A stretch of DNA of 5,997 nucleotides from Helicobacteraceae bacterium (GTDB lineage Bacteria > Campylobacterota > Campylobacteria > Campylobacterales > Sulfurimonadaceae): assembly GCA_015488855.1 (NCBI GenBank), contig WFMY01000207.1, positions 1 to 5,997 of the forward strand, given 5' to 3'. Under the pieces are notes generated by a model. It made no database searches and was not told where the DNA came from. It worked only from the letters and a program-made list of their open reading frames with translations. Positions 1-5,647 of this stretch are shown here, in pieces. The position numbers and the translations under genes were made by a program. How positions within the stretch are numbered: the stretch's first letter is position 1; the number at the start of each line of letters is the position of its first letter.

Positions 1-1239
1 AAATTTCCATGTTGAATATATCTCAGTGACATTTCCACGGGTAGCAAGTTTGTTAAAGACATCTGTAGCGCCTTGTGTTGCAGCAAACCAATATTTACTT
101 CCATGATTGTACTCAAGACCAAGATTAAAGCTTTGAGCAATCTCAATCTTAGTTCCCACATAATAAGCATAACCATTTTCTTGTAACATAGTCCCCCTAG
201 CATAAGGAGCAGTTGAAAAACTTGGGTAAGACTCTTTGGCTCCATTTCCAGATGGATGTGAAGAAGCAAGATGCGTAAAGAGAGTGATACCACTACCGAG
301 AATATTTTGAGCATCTAAGCCTAGACCGTAAGTGATCATATTTCCAAGTATTTTTGAATTAGTAGCACTAATATTTGGACCCAAGTAAGGATGTGCTTTT
401 AAATCACCTATATAGTTTACACCAAAAGAAAGAAGAGATTGACCTAGAAAACCTAATTTAGTATCAAAATATAAACCTGCAATATTTGCATTGTCAATAT
501 TTTCTCGATTACACTGATAAGGAAACATATTTGGGTTAAGAGTATAACCCTTTGCAAAGATAGCACGCAAGAAAGTATCTTCTGCTAATTTCTGTGTCCC
601 GATAAGCCCGTAACTATTCATATCAAAGACTAAAGCGGGAAACATAGATTTTCTTGGTGTGTTTTTTGCAAAATTCATAGGTGTCCCACCTGTAGTTGGG
701 AGTATTCCAAAAGAGAAAGTAAACTCATACTTTGAACCCTTATTTGGGGTGTAATCGACATAAGCTCTATCAAACTCCATCCCTGTTGTAGAAGAGGAAG
801 ACTTAATATCTTTTGAGAGGATGCATAACCTTTGATTAGACTCAGAGGAGTGAACAAAAAGCATACGCCCATGAAAATTTACTTTATCATCTATCTTAGC
901 ATCCATACTCAGGTTAAACCTTGCTGTAAGTGCTGGTGCAAAATTTTTGTTATAATTTTGTCTCTTAGACTGTGTTTCTCCCTCTATATTACCAAGTTTA
1001 TAATTCATCTTATTCATACGAAGTTCTAACTCTGGAGTAAAACTAAGAACATCTAAGATGCTCTTAGTTTCTACTTTTTCGACAATGGGGATATACTCAT
1101 CTAAGTCTTCACTATTATTATTGGCTTGAACTTTTAATTGGAGTATTTGAGATTCAAGAGATTTCAGTCTGAGCTCTAGGTCTGTCTCATTTGCGAACAA
1201 CGGTATAACTACACAAGCGATAAGAAGGAGTTTTTTCAT
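1..1239 (-). CDS. DUF3373-type outer-membrane porin-like protein, C-terminus off the left edge
   Basis: The frame is open for 413 codons from the ATG at 1239 to the window edge, so the C-terminus is missing. The protein begins with a Sec signal peptide (MKKLLLIACVVIPLFA, predicted cleavage before N17). A short charged heptad-like segment follows (about residues 18-42, ETDLELRLKSLESQ), probably a coiled coil. The rest is rich in alternating aromatic and polar residues, as in an outer-membrane beta-barrel. Near the visible end, motifs such as YNHGSKYWFAATQGA and NKLATRG match my memory of the DUF3373 family, which is typical of Campylobacterota and lacks a firm function. A transport or porin role in the outer membrane is inferred. 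The start lies 2 bases after the stop of the small exported gene at 1242-1502, with only a weak GGAT upstream, so translation is probably coupled. No separate promoter is seen. Family members are usually somewhat longer, so perhaps the last 50-100 residues are outside the window. Confidence 0.8.
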   Translation of the reverse strand, partial: MKKLLLIACVVIPLFANETDLELRLKSLESQILQLKVQANNNSEDLDEYIPIVEKVETKSILDVLSFTPELELRMNKMNYKLGNIEGETQSKRQNYNKNFAPALTARFNLSMDAKIDDKVNFHGRMLFVHSSESNQRLCILSKDIKSSSSTTGMEFDRAYVDYTPNKGSKYEFTFSFGILPTTGGTPMNFAKNTPRKSMFPALVFDMNSYGLIGTQKLAEDTFLRAIFAKGYTLNPNMFPYQCNRENIDNANIAGLYFDTKLGFLGQSLLSFGVNYIGDLKAHPYLGPNISATNSKILGNMITYGLGLDAQNILGSGITLFTHLASSHPSGNGAKESYPSFSTAPYARGTMLQENGYAYYVGTKIEIAQSFNLGLEYNHGSKYWFAATQGATDVFNKLATRGNVTEIYSTWKF

Positions 1240-1241
1240 AA

Positions 1242-1502
1242 TCACAATCCAGGAACTATTGGCTGCTTTGAGTCTGCAGCATGTTCTATAAGATAATATT
1301 TTAATCTTACAAGTTTATCATAAGCCAATCTATCTAAACCATAACGCTTCAATCTTCTCTTACTAGAGAAAACTCTCTCCCACTGTACAGTTGCCTTTGT
1401 CCCAGGGTAAAGGTTAAGCTGCTGTGCAAAAGTTGCAATACTGTTTGCAGAGAGATTTGTAATGATGCCAATAGATATTAAACTCAAAAAGAACTTTTTC
1501 AT
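1242..1502 (-). CDS. Small exported basic protein of unknown function
   Basis: This encodes 86 residues from the ATG at 1502. An in-frame ATG at 1514 would add MLII in front, but MKKFF gives the normal signal-peptide start. The N-terminus (MKKFFLSLISIGIITNLSA) is a clear Sec signal with likely cleavage after LSA, leaving a mature periplasmic or envelope protein of about 66 residues. The mature part is strongly basic (KRRLKRYG region) and ends in a probable helix followed by HAADSKQPIVPGL. The tail loosely recalls the end of some c-type cytochromes, but there is no CXXCH haem motif and no cysteine, so no cytochrome call is justified. The stop is 2 bases from the start of the DUF3373 porin gene, so the two are almost certainly co-translated. 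It lies 44 bases after purL, with no clear promoter in that gap. I do not recognise a named family. Signal peptide and small size make it a real gene rather than chance. Confidence 0.8.
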   Translation of the reverse strand: MKKFFLSLISIGIITNLSANSIATFAQQLNLYPGTKATVQWERVFSSKRRLKRYGLDRLAYDKLVRLKYYLIEHAADSKQPIVPGL

Positions 1503-1546
1503 AATTATTAACATGTTACTTGATATTGGATTAACATATACTTAAA

Positions 1547-3760
1547 TTAGATATCTTGCTCTAGAATCTGTTTAAATGTGTTAAAATAATTAGATTTTAA
1601 AATTTCCAAACTTAGTTTTACATCATTTACCTCGATACTCTCCCCACCAACAGTTCCAATTTTCTCAAAGAAGATACCTTCAAGCATCACTTCAAACGCT
1701 TGTGCATTTTCAGGTTTTACTTCGATGATAGCACGACTCATAGACTCAGAAAAAATATCTCGCTCATCCTTTACAGTCATAGTAATATCACACCCAAGAG
1801 AGCTTGTTGCAGCCATTTTTGCCAAGGCAATAGCTACACCACCAGAAGAGGCATCTTTGGCACACTCTAGTAAGTTTTTCTTGTTAGCTTCTATCACCAA
1901 ATCCCAAAGAGCTAACTCTTTTTTATAGTCTATCTTAGGAAGTTCTCCTGCAACTGTATCGCAAATCTCTTTCATATAAAGACTTCCACCAAACTCTGAT
2001 GCACTCTCCCCTACTAGGTAGAGTAAGTTACCCTCTTTTTGAAAACTAGACATTAAAACATTGTTTTGGTCATCATTGACACCAACTGTTGCTATAGAGG
2101 GTGTTGGAAAAACTGAGACACCATTTGTTTCATTATAAAGAGAAACATTCCCACCGATAACAGGAGTGCTAAGCTGGGCACATGCTTCTTTGATACCTAA
2201 ACAACCCTCTCCAAACTGCCACATAACCTCAGGATTTTCAGGATTACCATAGTTAAGACAATCAGTCACAGCGAGTGGACGCGCACCACTCATGGCAACA
2301 TTACGCCCTGCTTCCATAACAGCTGCTGCTGCACCACCTTTAGGGTCGATGTAGCAGTAACGAACATTACAATCAGCACTCATTGCCAAAGCTTTGCCAT
2401 TTTCTTTTACACGGACTACAGATGCATCAAGCATACCACCATTTTTGATAGTGTTAGTTTGTACCATAGAATCATACTGCGTATATATCCAAGACTTATC
2501 TACCACCTCCATAGATTTTGTAAGTGTTTCAAAAGCTTCTTGGTTACTAACCTTATCAAAATCATGGATGCTCACACTTGCTAGTGCATCTAAGTAAGTA
2601 GGTTTACTCATAGGACGATTTAATTCTGGGGCTTCTTCACTCACTGGATCTACTGGAACCTCAGCACATTTTTTGCCATGCCAAAAGAGTTCCATATTTC
2701 CTGTATCTGTCACCTCACCTACAACCGCGGCATCTAAGTCCCATTTTTCAAAGATATCAATGATAGCTTGTTCTGAACCTTTTTTAGCACACAAGAGCAT
2801 TCTCTCTTGAGATTCTGAAAGCATAAAGTCATAAGCACTCATCCCCTCTTCACGAGCAGGGATTTTATCTAGGTGCATGATCATTCCAGAGCCTGAACGC
2901 CCAGCCATCTCAAATGAAGAAGAGGTAAGACCAGCCGCCCCCATATCTTGGATACCAATTACAAAGTCAGTTTTAAAAAGCTCTAAACATGCTTCAAGTA
3001 AAAGTTTTTCTGTAAATGGATCACCCACTTGAACAGTTGGACGAAGAGATTTGGACTCCTCAGTAAAACTATCAGAACTCATTACAGCACCACCGAGACC
3101 ATCACGACCTGTTTTTGCACCTACATACATTACAGGGTTACCAGTACCCTCAGCTTTACCATAAAAAATCTCATCAGATTTTGCGAGACCCAATGTAAAA
3201 GCATTGACAAGGATGTTTCCATTGTAGCACTCATCAAAACTTGTCTCACCACCAATAGTAGGCACACCCATGCAGTTACCATAACCGCCGATGCCCTCTG
3301 TAACTCCACGAACTAAGTAGCGTTGATGTGAAGAGATCTTATCGTCATTCATAATATTACCAAAACGAAGGGCGTTGAGATTTGCGATAGGACGAGCGCC
3401 CATAGTAAAAATGTCACGCATAATCCCACCAACACCAGTAGCTGCGCCTTGATATGGTTCTATAAAGCTTGGGTGATTGTGTGACTCCATCTTAAATACA
3501 GCAGCATAACCATCACCAATGTCAATAACACCAGCATTTTCACCAGGACCCTGGATAACCCATGGTGCTTTGGTCGGAAAACCTTTTAAGTGTACTTTTG
3601 ATGACTTGTATGAGCAGTGTTCACTCCACATAGCTGAAAAGACACCTAGTTCAACAAGGTTTGGCTCACGACCTAAAATCTCTTTTATATGGGTGTAATC
3701 ATCTTGACTTAACTTATGATTTTCTAGTTGAGTCTCTATATCTGGTAATTGTTGGCTCAC
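1547..3760 (-). CDS. purL: Phosphoribosylformylglycinamidine synthase, large subunit (small-type PurL)
   Basis: PurL catalyses the fourth step of de novo purine synthesis in the cytoplasm: FGAR + ATP + ammonia from glutamine gives FGAM. At 737 residues it is the small form, which is known to work with separate PurS and PurQ subunits; neither is in this window. Visible motifs in order are WSEHCSYKSSK (residues 45-55, conserved His48), MESHNHPS (91-98), GAATGVGGIMRDIFTMGARP (105-124), DGLGGA (220-225), QDMGAAGLTSSS (271-282) and, in the second half, DPKGGAAAAV (472-481), SGARPLAVTDCLNYGNPE (491-508) and DASSGGVAIALAKMA. These follow the duplicated AIRS N/C domain layout (roughly 90-200, 205-360, 460-560, 590-710). 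The gene is intact. The start is GTG, with AGGA (3768-3771) 7 bases upstream. A TATAAT box at 3794-3799 suggests transcription independent of the GreB gene 69 bases upstream. Confidence 0.97.
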   Translation of the reverse strand: MSQQLPDIETQLENHKLSQDDYTHIKEILGREPNLVELGVFSAMWSEHCSYKSSKVHLKGFPTKAPWVIQGPGENAGVIDIGDGYAAVFKMESHNHPSFIEPYQGAATGVGGIMRDIFTMGARPIANLNALRFGNIMNDDKISSHQRYLVRGVTEGIGGYGNCMGVPTIGGETSFDECYNGNILVNAFTLGLAKSDEIFYGKAEGTGNPVMYVGAKTGRDGLGGAVMSSDSFTEESKSLRPTVQVGDPFTEKLLLEACLELFKTDFVIGIQDMGAAGLTSSSFEMAGRSGSGMIMHLDKIPAREEGMSAYDFMLSESQERMLLCAKKGSEQAIIDIFEKWDLDAAVVGEVTDTGNMELFWHGKKCAEVPVDPVSEEAPELNRPMSKPTYLDALASVSIHDFDKVSNQEAFETLTKSMEVVDKSWIYTQYDSMVQTNTIKNGGMLDASVVRVKENGKALAMSADCNVRYCYIDPKGGAAAAVMEAGRNVAMSGARPLAVTDCLNYGNPENPEVMWQFGEGCLGIKEACAQLSTPVIGGNVSLYNETNGVSVFPTPSIATVGVNDDQNNVLMSSFQKEGNLLYLVGESASEFGGSLYMKEICDTVAGELPKIDYKKELALWDLVIEANKKNLLECAKDASSGGVAIALAKMAATSSLGCDITMTVKDERDIFSESMSRAIIEVKPENAQAFEVMLEGIFFEKIGTVGGESIEVNDVKLSLEILKSNYFNTFKQILEQDI

Positions 3761-3793
3761 AATGGAATCCTAAATTTTAGTTTTTAAAAATGG

Positions 3794-3799
3794 ATTATA
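3794..3799 (-). promoter_or_regulatory. Predicted -10 box of the purL promoter
   Basis: On the minus strand the spacer between the GreB-type gene and purL contains a perfect TATAAT preceded by TTTAGG. Transcription would start near 3787, giving a leader of about 27 bases that includes the purL AGGA Shine-Dalgarno. No convincing -35 box is seen; Campylobacterota sigma-70 promoters are known to rely mainly on the -10 region. I see no PurR-type operator and no riboswitch, and the leader is too short for a purine or PRPP riboswitch. Confidence 0.6.
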
Positions 3800-3829
3800 C
3801 CTAAAGGAGAGTAAAAGTTATTTGAATTT

Positions 3830-4357
3830 TTAATGGAATCTAAACTCTTTTTTAGTTCGTATAACTTTTTTAAGTGTAAAAATATTTTTATAAAAAATAT
3901 CTTCTATCTCATACTCTTTCGTGCAATTTGGAAGTTTTACCTTAAAATCATCGCCAACTTTTTTAGAGAGCATCGCCTTTGCTAAAGGGGCATGAATAGA
4001 TATAAGTCCATTTTCAACTTCTGACTCTAAAACTCCGACTATTGTATAGAGTTCCTCCTCATCAGTATCTATGTCTATGAGTTTAACACTTGAACCAAAC
4101 CGCACTTGCGTGTGAGGGGATAAGGAGGGGTCTATGATTTGTGATTTTTGTATCATGGAGTTAAGATAAAATAAACGCTTATCTATGAAACGAAGTTTCT
4201 CTTTTGCCGCGTGATAGTCAGCATTTTCACTTCTATCACCTTGGGCTGCGGCAACAAGTTTTTCTTGAGCTACTTTAGGTTTTTCCTCTTCAAGCAAGAA
4301 CTTAAACTCTTGTATCAGCAGGTCATAACCCTCTATAGATATAGGTTCTTTAGTTAT
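3830..4357 (-). CDS. greB: GreB-type transcript cleavage/elongation factor with an apparent ATA start codon
   Basis: Gre factors enter the RNA polymerase secondary channel and stimulate cleavage of backtracked transcripts. The coiled-coil domain (about residues 1-75) carries GDRSENADY at 40-48 with the catalytic Asp and Glu. A C-terminal FKBP-like domain follows, with ISIHAPLAKAML at 119-130, resembling E. coli GreB. The tail is basic (KKVIRTKKEFRFH). Length would be 175 residues, against 158 in E. coli GreB. The first conventional start codon is a TTG at 4297, which would cut off the first 20 conserved residues (TKEPISIEGYDLLIQEF and so on). The homologous reading begins at ATA (4355-4357), 7 bases after AGGA and only 4 codons after an in-frame TAG, with no ATG, GTG or TTG between. 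From ATA, the catalytic residues are D41 and E44, matching E. coli numbering. The ATA overlaps the stop of the upstream gene by 8 bases. Family call is firm; GreB versus GreA is likely; the start is unusual, and the minimal alternative is 3830-4297. Confidence 0.88.
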   Translation of the reverse strand: MTKEPISIEGYDLLIQEFKFLLEEEKPKVAQEKLVAAAQGDRSENADYHAAKEKLRFIDKRLFYLNSMIQKSQIIDPSLSPHTQVRFGSSVKLIDIDTDEEELYTIVGVLESEVENGLISIHAPLAKAMLSKKVGDDFKVKLPNCTKEYEIEDIFYKNIFTLKKVIRTKKEFRFH

Positions 4358-4679
4358 GTTTAAATCCTAAAATGTAGTAGGTATCTTTGTTGTCAATTTT
4401 TTCAATATTGACCTTATATTTCTCACAAAAATGCTTTATTTTAGCATGTGCTTCTTGTGCTAACTCTTGAGATAATGACTCTACTTTAATCTTAAAATAA
4501 TCATTTGAATTTGAGAGGGCTACATAGCCATTATCTACTTTGAGGTGTTCATGAAGATCTATAATATGCTTTTTTATCTTATCATACCCTACAGTATTTT
4601 CTTCTATATTTTGAAGTTGTTTAAGTAGTGCGTCATTAGCGACATAACCAAGTTGCGTAAGCATTGCTTCTTTGTGCAT
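4350..4679 (-). CDS. Uncharacterised 109-residue protein upstream of the GreB-type gene
   Basis: A strong Shine-Dalgarno (AAAGGA at 4685-4690, 5 bases before the ATG at 4679) and tight overlap with the next gene support this as real. The product is soluble by composition, with no signal peptide or membrane segment. It appears largely helical in the first half (ALLKQLQNIEENTVGYDKIK). A second half alternates strand-like and helical segments (NGYVALSNSNDYFKIKV, AHAKIKHFCEKYKVNIEKI) and ends YYILGFKHN, which may be a small alpha/beta fold. It has one cysteine and no metal or nucleotide-binding motif that I can see. Its TAA stop lies inside the first codons of the GreB-type gene (ATAACTAA), so translation of GreB probably depends on ribosomes finishing this gene. 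I do not recognise a family. Its position makes an accessory role in transcription or stress thinkable, but nothing in the sequence shows it. Confidence 0.8.
   Translation of the reverse strand: MHKEAMLTQLGYVANDALLKQLQNIEENTVGYDKIKKHIIDLHEHLKVDNGYVALSNSNDYFKIKVESLSQELAQEAHAKIKHFCEKYKVNIEKIDNKDTYYILGFKHN
4365..4368 (-). promoter_or_regulatory. Shine-Dalgarno AGGA that points to the ATA start of the GreB-type gene
   Basis: The minus strand reads TTTTAGGATTTAAACATAACTAA. AGGA ends 7 bases before ATA. The purL start has the same arrangement: TTTAGGATTCCATT followed by GTG, also 7 bases. No comparable Shine-Dalgarno is seen before the TTG at 4297. The site lies inside the last codons of the upstream 109-residue gene, as expected for coupled genes. 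Confidence 0.65.
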
Positions 4680-4690
4680 TTTTTTCCTTT

Positions 4691-4734
4691 AGACTTCTTA
4701 CATAACCTAGAGGTATCTCAGAGGGAAGAAGTCT
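4691..4734. other. Perfect 9-bp inverted repeat in the divergent spacer (leader hairpin or terminator)
   Basis: AGACTTCTT at 4691-4699 is exactly complementary to AAGAAGTCT at 4726-4734, with a 26-base loop. Read on the plus strand, the second arm is followed by TTTTTAT, like an intrinsic terminator, but no plus-strand gene lies before it. Read on the minus strand, the hairpin falls in the leader of the 109-residue gene, and its base touches the AAAGGA Shine-Dalgarno at 4685-4690. It may shape translation of that gene, or block plus-strand antisense transcription from entering the HDOD gene. The large loop and moderate GC make it only modestly stable. Confidence 0.55.
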
Positions 4735-4767
4735 TTTTATATTTTTAGACAAAAATAATAACAGATT

Positions 4768-4798
4768 ATTGTAAATATTCAGAAATAATTTATGTCAA
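4768..4798 (-). promoter_or_regulatory. Possible promoter for the 109-aa gene and GreB-type gene
   Basis: The minus strand has TTGACA (4793-4798) and TACAAT (4768-4773), separated by 19 bases. The -35 is perfect and the -10 differs by one base, but the spacing is longer than the usual 16-18. In such AT-rich sequence a chance match is possible. A transcript from here would carry the 4691-4734 hairpin in its leader. Confidence 0.4.
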
Positions 4799-4803
4799 TA
4801 TAC

Positions 4804-4809
4804 TATAAT
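4804..4809 (+). promoter_or_regulatory. Predicted -10 box for the HDOD gene and rnr
   Basis: A perfect TATAAT lies 29 bases before the ATG at 4839. No good -35 is seen at the expected place (about 4781-4787). Transcription would begin near 4816. The region where polymerase would bind overlaps the candidate minus-strand promoter at 4768-4798, so the two directions may compete. Confidence 0.5.
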
Positions 4810-4838
4810 TGTATATATTAAAAATAAAAGAGACAATT

Positions 4839-5639
4839 ATGACTGAAGAGATACTTAAAAAGATAAAACAACTTCCACCACTACCAGAATCTGCAATGCA
4901 GATTGAAGCGGTATATCAAGATCCAAACTCTAGCTTTAATGATATGGTAAAAATTCTTGAAAAAGATCCACTCTTAACTGCAGACATTCTTAAAGCTGCA
5001 AACTCCCCTTTGTATGGTTTCTCTCGTGAGATTAATGCTATCAGCCAAGCTGTTGGTTTATTTGGTATGGGTACGGTTCGTGGATTTGCACTTGCATCTA
5101 TTGTTAAAAAAAGTTTCGCACTTGATCTCTCCCCTTACGGTATCACAAATGAGATGTTTTCACAACTCTCAAAAAGACAACATGCCCTCATGACGGCATG
5201 GTGCGTAAAAAAAGAGAACAAACTTATGGGCATTCTCTCACCAGCAGCTTTTCTTGTAGAGATAGGTAAAGTTATCATTGCACAACAAATCATGCTCGAT
5301 GGTAAGGTTGAAGAGTTTAAAAGTGCCTTAACAGAGTTACAAGATGTTGAAGCAGCAGAGATGCAAATCATAGGAACAAATACTCCAGAAGTGAGTGCAA
5401 CCATCTTTAAACTATGGAAATTTGAAGAGGGACTTGTAGATACTATCGCTCATTGCCAAGAACCAGAACTCGCACTTGAAGAAGATAAAAAACCTGCACA
5501 AATCCTTCATGTCGTTCGTATTGCAATCCCTATTAACGGAGTAGCAACAGAGAAAAGTTTAGCAGCTGCTAAAGAGTTAGTCACAAAATACTCTTTAGAT
5601 ATGCAAAGTTTTGAGAATGCACTTGAGAGTGCTATATAA
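4839..5639 (+). CDS. HDOD-domain protein, predicted signalling or regulatory factor
   Basis: The product is 266 residues, covered mostly by one HDOD domain, a fold related to HD phosphohydrolases but usually without enzymatic activity. Hallmarks are LPPLPESAMQI (12-22), a helix ending DPLLTADILKAANSPLYG (43-60) and INAISQAVGLFGMGTVRGFAL (65-85). FLVEIGKVII (138-147) is where an HD enzyme has a His-Asp pair followed by IGK. Here those two positions are Val140 and Glu141, so metal-dependent catalysis is very unlikely. No second domain (GGDEF, EAL, receiver), signal peptide or membrane segment is present, so it is a stand-alone cytoplasmic HDOD protein. ATG at 4839 is chosen because a longer reading from TTG at 4809 would overlap the -10 box. 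A weak AAGAGA sits before the ATG. HDOD proteins are linked to signalling, motility or stress in other bacteria, but the partner here is unknown. rnr follows after 8 bases, suggesting co-transcription. Confidence 0.92.
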   Translation: MTEEILKKIKQLPPLPESAMQIEAVYQDPNSSFNDMVKILEKDPLLTADILKAANSPLYGFSREINAISQAVGLFGMGTVRGFALASIVKKSFALDLSPYGITNEMFSQLSKRQHALMTAWCVKKENKLMGILSPAAFLVEIGKVIIAQQIMLDGKVEEFKSALTELQDVEAAEMQIIGTNTPEVSATIFKLWKFEEGLVDTIAHCQEPELALEEDKKPAQILHVVRIAIPINGVATEKSLAAAKELVTKYSLDMQSFENALESAI

Positions 5640-5647
5640 CTAACACA

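Noticed and set aside
1213..1224. LIAC at residues 6-9 of the DUF3373 protein as a lipobox
   Set aside because: Only 8 residues precede the cysteine and hydrophobic residues continue after it, so it lies inside an ordinary signal peptide cut after LFA.
1242..1502. The small exported protein as a c-type cytochrome
   Set aside because: The tail resembles some cytochrome ends, but there is no CXXCH and no cysteine at all, so haem attachment is not possible in the usual way.
1509..1518. Perfect 10-base palindrome TAACATGTTA before the small exported gene
   Set aside because: It is short, AT-rich and has no loop to form a useful hairpin. It could be an operator half-site by chance, with no second copy or known regulator to support it.
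3029..3316. Plus-strand open frames of 65-95 codons over purL and elsewhere (for example 3029-3316, 1725-1928, 2394-2597)
   Set aside because: They lie antisense to strongly conserved purL codons, have no ribosome sites or recognisable products, and are shadows of the real gene.
4358..4364. TTTAAAC heptamer just before the end of the 109-aa gene, a classic -1 frameshift slippery site
   Set aside because: In the frame of the 109-aa gene it is read TTT AAA C, not T TTA AAC, so it is out of phase. The GreB-type frame is +1 relative to the 109-aa gene, so -1 slippage would not join them. Separate initiation at ATA explains the layout better, although a +1 fusion cannot be fully excluded.
4809..4838. 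Ten-residue N-terminal extension of the HDOD protein from TTG 4809
   Set aside because: It would start inside the predicted -10 box and adds a segment unlike the family start; the ATG at 4839 fits better.
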